A stretch of 64,000 nt of DNA, taken from positions 76,570 through 140,569 of the forward strand of contig NZ_JAUFPQ010000031.1 of NCBI RefSeq assembly GCF_030409305.1, in the 5' to 3' direction. Positions 34,920 through 43,090 of this stretch are shown in pieces (the first letter of the stretch is position 1; each line of letters begins with the position of its first letter). This DNA comes from Halomonas maura (GTDB taxonomy: Bacteria > Pseudomonadota > Gammaproteobacteria > Pseudomonadales > Halomonadaceae). Made by a program: the position numbers and the translations under genes. Below the pieces are notes generated by a model, which ran no database searches, was not told the origin of the DNA, and saw only the letters and a list, made by a program, of their open reading frames with translations.

Positions 34920-35208
34920 AAACAGGTCACAGTGAGTAGACCGCCCGCTCGATGATTCACGCGAACGCAGTGGGGCTCGCCGGAGGACACCGACAGCACC
35001 GTGATCTCCGCCTCCCCTTCGGGAACTCACTTCGCAGGTCAGGCCGGTATGGATCGCCACGCTCGCACCGTTCGATGACATTTCGGGTATCGGCGACCCG
35101 GCTGTCGCCGTGATAGATGCGCCCCGGCGAGCGAGCGGACGGTGGTTGAGGCAAGCTCTCGGAGGCTGGCGTCCCGACAAGAGTAGGCAGGATGACATCG
35201 CGCCTCAT
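34920..35208 (-). pseudogene. DUF427 gene with frameshifts
   Basis: From an ATG at 35208 the minus strand reads DVILPTLVGTPASES, GRIYHGDSRVADTRNVIERC, then ERGDPY, matching the DUF427 N-terminal block; in another frame near 34930-34950 it reads THCDLFQG, matching the THCPFKG block. The bases between are present but out of frame, so this copy is nearly full-length and inactivated by small indels. Confidence 0.65.
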
Positions 35209-35370
35209 CTCGCTCCCTCAACGCAGGGCTCCCTGGGGCGGCCCGCGGGACATTCCGGCCCTGGCGGCCGGGATGCCGGGCACCTGAGGCCACTTCATGC
35301 AGCACGGGATCGCCATGCTCCGCCTGCGGCATGATGCCGCCTGCGCTACATCCATGGCCGAGGCGGAATG
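35209..35370. other. Short gap, no feature seen
   Basis: About 160 GC-rich bases between the DUF427 remnant and the nitroreductase stop. Several small hairpins are possible but none is convincing as a terminator. Confidence 0.35.
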
Positions 35371-36102
35371 TCACTTCATCTCGAAGCCGCGCTCGATCAG
35401 GAAGCCGCGCATATGAGGGCGCAGCTTGGTATCGAAGAGCGGGGTGAGGTTGCGCGACCAGTCGGACTCCTTGTTGCCGCCACTGCGCTCGCGGTAGTAG
35501 CGCTGCATGGCGTCGTCGAAGGCCGCCACCTGCTCGTGATCCTCGTCGTAGTGATCCTCCTTGAGGATCGCCTCCACCGGCAGCCGCGGCTTCACATCGG
35601 GATCGTGGGCCGGGTAGCCGAGGCACATGCCGAACACCGGATAGACTTGCTCGGGCAGCCGCAGCAGGTCGCTGATCGCCTGGGGCTGGTTGCGGATGCC
35701 GCCGATGTAGCAGATGCCCAGGCCCTCGGACTCGGCGGCGATCGCCACGTTCTGCGCCATCAGGGCGGTGTCGACGCTGGCCACCAGCAGCTGCTCGGTC
35801 ATGCCGCGCACGACGTTGGCGCCGGTACGCTCGGAGGCCTCGGTGGGGCGCTTCATGTCGGCGCAGAACACCAGGAAGTCGGAGGCATTCGCCACATAGG
35901 CCTGGCCGCCGGCGAGTTCGGCGACCTGCTCGCGGTTGGCCGGGTTCGTCACGTGGATGACGCTGTACGCCTGGACATGGCTGGAGGTGGCGGCACTCTG
36001 GCCGGCGCGGATCAGCTCCCGCAGCAGTTCCCGGGGGATCTTCTGCTCGGTGAACTTGCGGATCGAACGATGGGATTTCAGCAATTCGATGGTGGGGTTC
36101 AT
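35371..36102 (-). CDS. NfsA-type nitroreductase
   Basis: A 243-aa FMN enzyme of the oxygen-insensitive NADPH nitroreductase (NfsA) group. LLKSHRSIRKFTEQKIPREL and GQSAATSSHVQAYSVI are the FMN site, ASVDTALMAQNVAIAAESEG and GLGICYIGGIRNQP the second half, and GMCLGYPAHDPDVKPRLP is the NfsA-specific end. The ATG at 36102 has GAGGACCC ahead. It reduces nitroaromatics and quinones in the cytoplasm. No regulator is adjacent. Confidence 0.92.
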   Translation of the reverse strand: MNPTIELLKSHRSIRKFTEQKIPRELLRELIRAGQSAATSSHVQAYSVIHVTNPANREQVAELAGGQAYVANASDFLVFCADMKRPTEASERTGANVVRGMTEQLLVASVDTALMAQNVAIAAESEGLGICYIGGIRNQPQAISDLLRLPEQVYPVFGMCLGYPAHDPDVKPRLPVEAILKEDHYDEDHEQVAAFDDAMQRYYRERSGGNKESDWSRNLTPLFDTKLRPHMRGFLIERGFEMK

Positions 36103-36391
36103 GGGTCCTCGCGGAATGCCATCGGGGGAGGGGCCGGGATGTCGGTGCCCCCGGCCCGGAAGCGGACAGGCACCAAGATACCTAGCCTGCTTATCAGCTT
36201 CCACCACGAATGCCGACCCCAAGGCGAGCGGACGCGCCGCCGGTTCGGTCTCCCACACCGCGAGCGGGTCGATCGGGCAGACGGCGCCTGTCCCGGAGGA
36301 GGCCGTCAATCAACGGCAGAGTCCCGGAGGAGGCTGGACCTCCCGCCTCTCGCCATCGGTGACTGAGCGGCGCGGGCGTGGCGCCTGCAGC

Positions 36392-36760
36392 TCAGCCGCC
36401 AAGCTTGGTGTAATAGGTGATCACCTCGGAACGCACGCCGTTGGCGTCGACCTTGATCAGGCCGCTGCCCTTGATCTGCGTGCCCGGGACGGCCCACCAG
36501 CACGACGCCGTGAGGACACCCTCATTCTCCTGGGTGAGCACCTCGGTGAGCTCCATGAAGGGCTCCGGAACCCGGCCGTTACATTGTGACGCGACGGCCT
36601 CCTTCAACGTCACCAGGTACTCCGAAAACGCCTCCCTCGAGACGACGCCGACATTGGGATCATCGAAGGTATAGCCGTCCGCGCTGGCCTGCAGGATCAT
36701 CTCGGCATCGCCCTTGGACCAGCCTTCCGCATAGGCACTCAAGTATTCCACTGTGTTCAT
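36392..36760 (-). CDS. SnoaL/NTF2-like protein
   Basis: A 122-aa cone-shaped alpha+beta protein of the NTF2-like superfamily: YLSAYAEGWSKGDAEMILQA, then DPNVGVVSREAFSEYL and WWAVPGTQIKGSGLIKVD, with the end VITYYTKLGG. These domains serve as small enzymes or binding modules; function unknown here. The ATG at 36760 with a GAGAGGG ribosome site is chosen; the frame extends 11 codons further. Confidence 0.75.
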   Translation of the reverse strand: MNTVEYLSAYAEGWSKGDAEMILQASADGYTFDDPNVGVVSREAFSEYLVTLKEAVASQCNGRVPEPFMELTEVLTQENEGVLTASCWWAVPGTQIKGSGLIKVDANGVRSEVITYYTKLGG

Positions 36761-37059
36761 CGTCGTCACCCTCTCGTCATCCTGGGATAGCACTCACGGG
36801 AGGGGGCGAAGCACAGTGCCGCAACACGGCGGCGAAGTGACGGGCACGCTGACGACCTGCCCCCTTGATCAGTGTTGGCATCATGATGCCCCCTCATAGG
36901 CTGATCTTTTTAAACGCCTATCATGACCAGGGATGAGCGGGGCTCCCCACAGCACCGGGGTAATGGCCGGACAAGCCGCTCATGCTGCCTCGTGCGGCGC
37001 AGGCAACGTCGTCGACGGGAGCGCCTCCGGCATCCCCTGTCGGCGATTGCCGCGCGCGA
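36761..37059. other. Intergenic region with no recognised feature
   Basis: About 300 bases between the SnoaL start and the GNAT stop. ATAGGC and GCCTAT near 36896-36931 could pair around an AT-rich loop, but this is weak. No coding frame is supported. Confidence 0.35.
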
Positions 37060-37590
37060 TCACCGCAACGGCTTGCGGTAGCGCAGTTCGCACAGTTCCT
37101 TGCCGCCGAGCCGCAGGGATTCCCGGCGGCCGTCCGGCACATAGCCGACCCGGGCATAGAAGCACCGCGCCCGATGGTTGGCCTCGAGCACCCAGAGGCT
37201 GGCCAGCCGGTGGCCGTCCCCGGCCAGTCGCCGCTCGGCGGCGGCCAGCAGCGCCCGGCCCACGCCCCGCCCCCACTGCTCGGCCCGCAGGTAGATGGCG
37301 TAGACCTCGCCGGCCTCGGCGACGTCCTGGTCACGGCTGCGCCCCATGGCGACCCAACCCACCACGCGGCCGCCGGGCGCCGTGGCCACCAGGGTGCCGC
37401 CCGGCGTGGCCGTCAGCGAGCCGAGCCAGCGGCGGGTGAAGCGCGCCGCCGAGAGGCGCTGCAGGTAGCCATCTGGCACGATGCCGGCGTAAGCATCGTG
37501 CCAGGCGCCCACGTGGATGCGGGCGATGGCGCGGGCGTCCCTCGGGCCGGCGTCACGGATCACGGCGGCGGGTCCACGGATGAACGGCAT
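37060..37590 (-). CDS. GNAT-family N-acetyltransferase
   Basis: A 176-aa acetyltransferase. Residues ~8-30 (IRDAGPRDARAIARIHVGAW) form the N-terminal helices, YLRAEQWGRGVGRALLAAA near 105 is the acetyl-CoA pyrophosphate motif (Q/R-x-x-G-x-G), and LWVLEANHRARCFYARVGY near 135 is the last conserved block. The ATG at 37590 has GGGGAG ten bases upstream. Acceptor unknown. Confidence 0.88.
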   Translation of the reverse strand: MPFIRGPAAVIRDAGPRDARAIARIHVGAWHDAYAGIVPDGYLQRLSAARFTRRWLGSLTATPGGTLVATAPGGRVVGWVAMGRSRDQDVAEAGEVYAIYLRAEQWGRGVGRALLAAAERRLAGDGHRLASLWVLEANHRARCFYARVGYVPDGRRESLRLGGKELCELRYRKPLR

Positions 37591-37755
37591 CGGCTGGTAT
37601 CTCCCCAGTGGTTGGCAGCGGAACGGGGCCGGCATGACGGCTCCGCCAGCCTAGCATCCCGCGGGAATGGCGCGCCCGCCCGGGTACGGTCGCCAGGATG
37701 ATGGCCCAGCACGTATGCTGAGGGCCTGTCGGGAGCAAAGGGGGAAGGAACCAGC

Positions 37756-38538
37756 ATGTCATCCTTGACGCTCAAGCCGCCCCGGCGCGGCGGCAGGTGG
37801 CCCAGGCGCCTCGCCTGGCTGGCGGTGATCCTGCTGATCGTGGCCGCCCTGCTGATGGGCGGCGCGGGGCCGGCCTACCGGCTCGAGCTGGTGTCGCTGT
37901 CCACCTCCTTCGCCTGGCTGCGCCAGGGCGCGCATCTGCTGATCGGTGCCGGGGTGGTGGCGCTGGTGACGCTGGTCGTCGCCATGGTCTGCCGGCGCTG
38001 GCGGGTGGCGCTGGTGGGCGCCCTGGTGATCGCCGCCGGGGCGAGCCTGGTGGCCCTGCCGGCCCAGTGGATGCAACTCGCCCGCAGTGTGCCGCCGATC
38101 CATGACATCACCACGGATCTGGAGAACCCGCCCGCCTTCGACGCTCTGGTACCCGCCCGGGAGGCGGCGCCCAACGCCGTGGCCTACCCCGGCGAGGCCA
38201 CCGCCCGCCAGCAGCGGGCCGGCTATCCGCGGCTCGGGCCGCTGACCCTGGACGCCACGCTCGGCGAGGTGCGGGGCGCCGCCGAGGCCACGGCCCGGGA
38301 GCATCGCTGGGAGATCGTGGCCATCGAACCGACACGGATCGAGGCCACCGCCACCACCCGCTGGTTCGGCTTCCGGGACGACGTGGTGATCCGCCTGACC
38401 GAGATGGACGACGGCGTGAGGGTCGACATGCGCTCCGCCTCCCGGGTCGGCAAGAGCGACCTCGGCACCAACGCGGCGCGCATCCAGGCCTTCATGGAGG
38501 TCCTGGCCCGGCGGGTCGACGGCGCCACCGCGCCGTGA
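37756..38538 (+). CDS. DUF1499-family membrane protein
   Basis: A 260-aa protein with three hydrophobic segments at about 17-36, 58-76 and 84-101, then a DUF1499 domain. The domain signature VRVDMRSASRVGKSDLGTNA near residue 222 is clear, preceded by FGFRDDVVIRLTE. The family is uncharacterised and often lies near iron or osmolarity genes; here it precedes a bacterioferritin by about 120 bp. A GGGGGAAGGAACC ribosome site is present. Confidence 0.88.
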   Translation: MSSLTLKPPRRGGRWPRRLAWLAVILLIVAALLMGGAGPAYRLELVSLSTSFAWLRQGAHLLIGAGVVALVTLVVAMVCRRWRVALVGALVIAAGASLVALPAQWMQLARSVPPIHDITTDLENPPAFDALVPAREAAPNAVAYPGEATARQQRAGYPRLGPLTLDATLGEVRGAAEATAREHRWEIVAIEPTRIEATATTRWFGFRDDVVIRLTEMDDGVRVDMRSASRVGKSDLGTNAARIQAFMEVLARRVDGATAP

Positions 38539-38595
38539 AGCGAATTGCGAATCGCACGCAAAGATAATCGCAACATTCTGAATTAAAAGGAAAAC

Positions 38596-38624
38596 TTGAC
38601 CAAGGACGTGACTCTTCATAGGAT
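38596..38624 (+). promoter_or_regulatory. Predicted sigma-70 promoter of the bacterioferritin gene
   Basis: TTGACC (38596-38601) and TAGGAT (38619-38624) are separated by 17 bp, in the AT-rich patch between the DUF1499 and bacterioferritin genes. The match to consensus is good at -35 and moderate at -10. No clear Fur box is seen. Confidence 0.5.
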
Positions 38625-38661
38625 GCAGCCCTGACATCCCCTGCGCCAGGAAAGGACTCCC

Positions 38662-39129
38662 ATGAAAGGCCATCCCGAGATCATCGACGCCCTGAACGGC
38701 CTGCTCGCCGCCGAGCTCGCCGCCATGGACCAGTACTTCATCCATGCCGAGATGTACGCCGACATGGGCCTCGGCAAGCTCCACGAGCGCATCGCCCACG
38801 AGTTCGACGACGAGAAGGGCCATGCCAAGCAGCTGATCGAGCGGATCCTGTTCCTCGAGGGCAAGCCCGACATGCATACCCGCACCCCGGTGCGCATCGG
38901 CCAGGACGTGGAGGAGATGCTCACCAACGACCTGCAGCTGGAATACGAGGTGGGCGACGCCCTGAAGGCCGCCATCGCCCTGTGCGAGCGGGAGCGCGAC
39001 TTCCAGACCCGCACCGTATTGCTGCCGCTGCTCTCCGATACCGAGCAGGACCACGCCTACTGGCTGGAGCAGCAACTCCGGCTGATCAAGCTGGTCGGCC
39101 GGGAGAACTACCTGGCCGCGCAGATGTGA
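38662..39129 (+). CDS. bfr: Bacterioferritin, heme-ligand-less (BfrA-type)
   Basis: A 155-aa four-helix ferritin. The diiron ferroxidase ligands are all present: Glu18, Glu51, His54, Glu94, Glu128 and His131. The residue that normally ligates heme, Met52, is Lys52 (DDEKGHAKQ). Such subunits occur with a separate Met52-bearing partner in Neisseria and Pseudomonas-type mixed bacterioferritins; no partner gene is in the window. It oxidises and stores iron in the cytoplasm. An AGGAAAGGA ribosome site precedes 38662. Confidence 0.93.
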   Translation: MKGHPEIIDALNGLLAAELAAMDQYFIHAEMYADMGLGKLHERIAHEFDDEKGHAKQLIERILFLEGKPDMHTRTPVRIGQDVEEMLTNDLQLEYEVGDALKAAIALCERERDFQTRTVLLPLLSDTEQDHAYWLEQQLRLIKLVGRENYLAAQM

Positions 39130-39163
39130 CCCGACGCGCTCGCCGGGTCAGACAGCCCCGTTG

Positions 39164-39180
39164 GGCCGGATGGCCCGGCC
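39164..39180. terminator. Possible shared terminator
   Basis: GGCCGG and CCGGCC with a 5-nt loop lie between the convergent bacterioferritin and beta-lactamase genes. The stem is short and no T run follows, so this is a weak call. Confidence 0.3.
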
Positions 39181-39987
39181 TCACCGCGGGACCGGCAGCG
39201 CCTCCAGCCGGCGCAGCACCGCCCGGGTGATGGCCTCGCGCTTGGGCAGGTCGGCCAGGCGCTCGGGCGTATCGAGGTTCAGGGCGAAGAACACCGGGCC
39301 GCCGGGCCGCTCGACCCACCCCACCCACCAGCCGACCTGGCCGTCCCAGCCGCTCTTGGCGCGCAGGATCCAGTCACGGCCCGCTTCATTGATCATGATG
39401 TCCTTGACCAGCCGCTGGTCGGCCTCGGCGAAGGGCAGCGCCAGCGCGTAGAGCCGCTCGAGGAAGTCGACCTGCTCGATGGCCGTGACCCGCAGGCTGC
39501 CGTCGAGCCAGAAGCGCTCGACGTCGTCGCCGAGCGTGGCGTTGCCGTAGCCGATCTCGCTCAGGTATGCCCGCTCGCGCTCGCGGCCGATCTGCTCGGC
39601 CAGGCGCTGGAAGACCCAGACCGTGGAGTAACGAAGTGCCGAGCGCAGGGTCTGGTCCTGGTTCCAGGCCGCCACGTCACGTTCTTGACCGTCCCAGGGA
39701 ATCACCTCGAACTCGTCCTCGACCACGCCGGCACCCAGCGCGAAGAGCGCATGGGGCACCTTGAAGGTGGAGGCCGGCGAGAGTCGCTCTGCGGCCCGCT
39801 CGGGATTCACCACCCAGCGCTCCTCGCGACCCTCCCGCTGGTCGACGATCACCAGGGTCGCGTTCTCGGCCCCCTGCTCGGCGAGGATCCCGGCCCAGTC
39901 GGGGCGTGGCTGCCAGTCGCCAGCCAGAGCCGACATCGGCAAGAGGGTCAACAAAGCCTGGCCTAGCAAGGTGGGTAAACGTTTCAT
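39181..39987 (-). CDS. bla: Class D (OXA-type) beta-lactamase
   Basis: A 268-aa periplasmic serine beta-lactamase. Signal peptide residues 1-22 (MKRLPTLLGQALLTLLPMSA then LA). The class D motifs are in order: Ser73-Thr-Phe-Lys76 (PASTFKVPHALFAL), Ser121-Thr-Val123 (YSTVWVFQ), Tyr147-Gly-Asn149 (IGYGNATLG), Trp160 and Lys211-Ser-Gly213 (RAKSGWDG). The ATG at 39987 gives the normal length; the longer frame has no ribosome site. It is divergent from an AmpR-like regulator, which suggests inducible control; class D enzymes are not usually paired with AmpR. Confidence 0.92.
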   Translation of the reverse strand: MKRLPTLLGQALLTLLPMSALAGDWQPRPDWAGILAEQGAENATLVIVDQREGREERWVVNPERAAERLSPASTFKVPHALFALGAGVVEDEFEVIPWDGQERDVAAWNQDQTLRSALRYSTVWVFQRLAEQIGRERERAYLSEIGYGNATLGDDVERFWLDGSLRVTAIEQVDFLERLYALALPFAEADQRLVKDIMINEAGRDWILRAKSGWDGQVGWWVGWVERPGGPVFFALNLDTPERLADLPKREAITRAVLRRLEALPVPR

Positions 39988-40121
39988 CGTCAATGTCTCT
40001 CTCGCCGAGTGTCGCCACCATATCCAGTCTGGTGGCCATGGAGAGGCAAGCGTAGCCGCCCGCTTTGCGAGAGGACAAACCATGATATCTTGCATGACCC
40101 ATTAGCTGAGCTTGGCCTGGC
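39988..40121. promoter_or_regulatory. Intergenic control region of bla and ampR-like gene
   Basis: A 134-bp spacer between two divergent starts. The most symmetric part, ATGATATCTTGCAT around 40082-40095, lies close to the regulator start and contains LysR-like T-N11-A spacing. It is the most likely AmpR-type binding region; no experiment supports the exact site. Confidence 0.45.
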
Positions 40122-41000
40122 ATGACACGTCCCTACCTGCCCCTCAATGCCTTGCGTGCCTTCGAGGCCGCTGCCCGGCATGCCAGCTTCACCCGCGCCG
40201 CCGAGGAACTGCACGTCACCCAGGCGGCGGTCAGTCATCACGTCAAGCAGCTGGAACTGCACCTGAACCGCAGCCTGTTCCGTCGCTTGCCTCGGGGCCT
40301 CGCGATCACCCCGGAAGGGGAGGCGCTGCTGCCGGTCCTCGGCGATGCCCTCGACCGCATGGGCGAGATGCTGCAGCGCCTTCAGGATGGCGAGGTCCGC
40401 GAGATCCTGACGGTCGGGGCGGTCGGTACCTTTGCGGTGGGATGGCTACTGCCGCGGCTGAATGACTTCCACACCCGGCACCCGCTGATCGAGGTGCGTC
40501 TCTCCACCCACAACAACAAGGTCGACCTGGCCGCCGAAGGGCTGGATTGTGCCATTCGTTTCGGCGACGGGGGCTGGCACGGCAACGAGGCGATGCCGCT
40601 GTTCGAGGCCCCTCTGTCGCCGATCTGCACGCCCATCCTGGCAGCGAGCCTGACACACCCGACGGACCTGCTGTCCCACACCCTGCTTCGCTCGTACCGC
40701 GATCAGGAATGGTCACAGTGGTTCGCGACGGCGCGGGTGGCCCACCCACCGCCAATGCGTACGATGCGCTTCGATTCCTCTCTGGCGATGATGGAGGCGG
40801 CACGGCAGGGCGCCGGAATCGCGTTGTTGCCACCGTGCATGTTTGCCCATGCACTCGCCATGGGCGAGGTGGTGCAGCCCTTCCCCACCAGCATCTCCCT
40901 GGGCAGCTACTGGCTGACGTGGTTGAAATCACGCAAGCCAAGCCCAGCCATGGCCGCCTTCCGGGACTGGCTGGTCGGAGCCGCGGAAGAGCCAGGCTAG
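40122..41000 (+). CDS. AmpR-like LysR regulator
   Basis: A 292-aa LysR protein very similar to AmpR at its N terminus: RPYLPLNALRAFEAAARHAS, FTRAAEELHVTQAAVSHHVK, and LFRRLPRGLAITPEGEALLP. The effector part has LTVGAVGTFAVGWLLPRL and LSTHNNKVDLAAEGLDCAI, also AmpR-like. AmpR senses murein fragments and switches beta-lactamase genes on. It faces the class D beta-lactamase gene across 134 bp. Its stop overlaps the next, convergent gene by 4 bp. Confidence 0.9.
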   Translation: MTRPYLPLNALRAFEAAARHASFTRAAEELHVTQAAVSHHVKQLELHLNRSLFRRLPRGLAITPEGEALLPVLGDALDRMGEMLQRLQDGEVREILTVGAVGTFAVGWLLPRLNDFHTRHPLIEVRLSTHNNKVDLAAEGLDCAIRFGDGGWHGNEAMPLFEAPLSPICTPILAASLTHPTDLLSHTLLRSYRDQEWSQWFATARVAHPPPMRTMRFDSSLAMMEAARQGAGIALLPPCMFAHALAMGEVVQPFPTSISLGSYWLTWLKSRKPSPAMAAFRDWLVGAAEEPG

Positions 41001-41350
41001 CCGCGGGCCGCCAGCGCGCGTTGGAACTCGTCCCGCCAGGCCTCGGCATGGCCCGACGGGTCGGCCGGGAAACGCCCCAGTTCCACGGCGAGGTCGAAGA
41101 AGCCCTGCGCCGGCAATCCCTCGCCTCGCCGGCTGACCACCAGGGCGGCGATGAAGGGACGCCCCTGGCGGGCGTCCTCCCCCATCAGCGCCTCCAGTGC
41201 CCGGGCGACGCGCTGGATGGTCCGCGGCGGGGCGAGCCCCAGCGCCTCGGCGAGCTGCTGGTAGGTCATCGGCAGCAGGCTCTCGGGGGCCTGCTCGAGC
41301 ACCCGACGGGCCCGGACGGCGAGCGCCGCCACGGGGTCTGGTGTCGTCAT
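40997..41350 (-). CDS. Small conserved protein, possible winged helix
   Basis: A 117-aa protein. Residues ~20-70 (LPMTYQQLAEALGLAPPRTI then QRVARALEALMGED) look like a helix-turn-helix/winged-helix; the end GEGLPAQGFFDLAVELGRFP is unusual. No family was recognised. The ATG at 41350 has GGAGGAGACACC ahead. It lies tail to tail with the ampR-like gene and 38 bp downstream of the SDR gene on the same strand, so it is probably cotranscribed with that gene. Confidence 0.65.
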   Translation of the reverse strand: MTTPDPVAALAVRARRVLEQAPESLLPMTYQQLAEALGLAPPRTIQRVARALEALMGEDARQGRPFIAALVVSRRGEGLPAQGFFDLAVELGRFPADPSGHAEAWRDEFQRALAARG

Positions 41351-41388
41351 GGCGGTGTCTCCTCCGTAGGACTGGGTAGCGTGGTGGC

Positions 41389-42021
41389 TCAGGCCAGGGC
41401 CTCGGTGATCACGCGCTCGCCGTCCAGCAGGTGGAACTCCCGGTCGACCAGCCACCGGGCCTGCACCAGGTGCAGCAGCGCATGGGCCACGTTGGCCCGC
41501 GACACGGTGTTCTCGCCGCCGGTCTCCTCGAGCGAGGTGGCGACCCTGTCCGTGGCGGGCTCGTCGGTGAGCCGGCCGGGCTTGAGGATCAGGTGCGGCA
41601 CGCCGGCCGAGCGCAGGTAGGCATCGGCGGCGAACTTGGCGGCCATGTAGGGGCGCAGTGTCTCGGGCGCGGCCTGGGGATCCTCGGCGCGCAGGGCGCT
41701 GACCATCACGAAGCGCGCGAGCCCCAGCTCACTGGCCAGGTCGACGGCGCGGGTCGCGGCGTACAGGTCGATCAGCAGCGTCTTGTCGGGCCCGGTATGC
41801 GGGCCGGAGCCGGCGGTGAAGAGCACCTGGTCGCAGCCCGCGAAGGCGTGGCGGAAGTCGCCCTCCAGGTCGGCCACCACCGTGGCGATGCCGCGCTCCT
41901 CGAACCAGGCGCGCTGTTCCTCGCGGCGGACCATCGCCTTGATGGGCACGCCGGCCGTCTGGGCGAGCGCGCAGAACTGGCGGCCGATCTGGCCGTTGGC
42001 GCCGATCACCAGTGTCGTCAT
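41389..42021 (-). CDS. NAD(P)H-binding atypical SDR (YwnB-like)
   Basis: A 210-aa Rossmann protein. TTLVIGANGQIGRQFCALAQ holds the GxxGxxG site, and ARFVMVSALRAEDPQ and YMAAKFAADAYLRSAGVPH follow, typical of the NmrA/YwnB atypical short-chain group. These bind NAD(P)H and often act as redox sensors or flavin reductases. The ATG at 42021 has GGAGGAAGCAGC ahead. The small conserved gene at 40997-41350 lies 38 bp downstream. Confidence 0.85.
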   Translation of the reverse strand: MTTLVIGANGQIGRQFCALAQTAGVPIKAMVRREEQRAWFEERGIATVVADLEGDFRHAFAGCDQVLFTAGSGPHTGPDKTLLIDLYAATRAVDLASELGLARFVMVSALRAEDPQAAPETLRPYMAAKFAADAYLRSAGVPHLILKPGRLTDEPATDRVATSLEETGGENTVSRANVAHALLHLVQARWLVDREFHLLDGERVITEALA

Positions 42022-42192
42022 GCTGCTTCCTCCCTGTCGGTTGCCTGTCGCGGGCCGTGGCGGAGACGGCGCGTCGCGCGAACGGCAAGCCTAGCATGAA
42101 GGATAGGCCGACTGGCCTGGCAGGCGGCGGCCCGGTGCCGTAAGCTGCCACGCCATGCTTACCGCACCCCAGCGCGCCGAGGAGCGAATCCC

Positions 42193-42408
42193 GTGAACCC
42201 CGAAGACCTGGAACGGCTGGTCACCCTGCGCATGCCCTTCGGCAAGTACGAGGGCACCCTGATCGCCGACCTGCCCGGCCCCTACCTCAACTGGTTCGCC
42301 CGGGAGGGCTTTCCCGAGGGCCAGATCGGCCGCCTGCTGCAGCTGATGCACGAGATCGACCACAACGGGCTGAGCGAGCTCCTCGAGCCCCTGCGCCGGG
42401 GCACCTGA
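42193..42408 (+). CDS. DUF3820-family protein
   Basis: A 71-aa protein starting at a GTG (42193) with AGGAG eight bases upstream. MPFGKYEGTLIADLPGPYLN and WFAREGFPEGQIGRLLQLMH are the DUF3820 signature. The domain is also found in exonuclease-linked and quorum-related proteins, but the function is unknown. It is 19 nt before arfB, so the two are likely one operon. Confidence 0.85.
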   Translation: MNPEDLERLVTLRMPFGKYEGTLIADLPGPYLNWFAREGFPEGQIGRLLQLMHEIDHNGLSELLEPLRRGT

Positions 42409-42427
42409 GCCCCCTTACGAGGTTGCC

Positions 42428-42841
42428 ATGCTGCGTATCTCCAACACCGTGGAGCTGGCCGAGCACGAGATCGAGATCACCCAGATCCGCGCCCAGGGCG
42501 CGGGGGGACAGAACGTCAACAAGGTCGCCTCGGCCGTCCACCTGCGCTTCGACATCCCCGCCTCCAGCCTGCCGCCCTTCTACAAGGAGCGGCTGATGGC
42601 GCTCTCCGACCAGCGCATCAGCAAGGAGGGGGTGGTGATCATCAAGGCCCAGAACCACCGTACCCTGGAGCTGAACAAGGAAGACGCTCTCACCCGCCTG
42701 CGCGAGCTGATCCGCCACGCCATCAAGCAGCAGAAGGCCCGCAAGCCGACCAGGCCCACCAAGGGCTCCCAGCGGCGTCGGGTCGACAAGAAGGTCAAGA
42801 AGGGCAAGACCAAGGCGCTGCGCGGCAAGGTGAAGCCCTAG
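42428..42841 (+). CDS. arfB: Alternative ribosome-rescue factor ArfB (peptidyl-tRNA hydrolase)
   Basis: A 137-aa release-factor-like protein. GGQ is at residues 26-28 (RAQGAGGQNVNKVASAV), the catalytic motif for peptidyl-tRNA hydrolysis on stalled ribosomes. The C-terminal tail (residues ~100-137) is Lys/Arg-rich, as needed to enter the mRNA channel of ArfB/YaeJ. The DUF3820 gene lies 19 nt upstream. A large palindrome follows nine bases after the stop. Confidence 0.93.
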   Translation: MLRISNTVELAEHEIEITQIRAQGAGGQNVNKVASAVHLRFDIPASSLPPFYKERLMALSDQRISKEGVVIIKAQNHRTLELNKEDALTRLRELIRHAIKQQKARKPTRPTKGSQRRRVDKKVKKGKTKALRGKVKP

Positions 42842-42849
42842 GCAATATG

Positions 42850-42976
42850 TCTGAAAAGTGCCTGCGCTCGGCTATACGGCGTTAAAAATCGGCTCAAAGT
42901 GCTCATTTACTACCTGTAAACTCCGCCTTTTCACCGATTTTTGCCTTGTCTAGCCTTCGCTCGTCGACTTTTCAGA
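42850..42976. repeat. 127-bp palindromic (MITE- or cruciform-like) element
   Basis: Terminal inverted repeats TCTGAAAAGT (42850-42859) and ACTTTTCAGA (42967-42976) are perfect. Inner arms AAAAATCGG (42884-42892) and CCGATTTTT (42934-42942), then TTTAC and GTAAA (42906-42920), pair again, so the whole sequence can fold into one long arm. It is AT-richer than its surroundings and lies between arfB and the Rieske reductase gene. It could work as a terminator and as a non-autonomous mobile element. Confidence 0.8.
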
Positions 42977-43090
42977 AAAAGCCTAGGCGCCTGTCGGACC
43001 GCTCGCCAGGTGGGCTCGATCGCGGCCGACGCTCGCCCGGCCCGACGCCTATAGTGACTCCTGACGTCCCTTCATTCGCAGGAGATCGCC

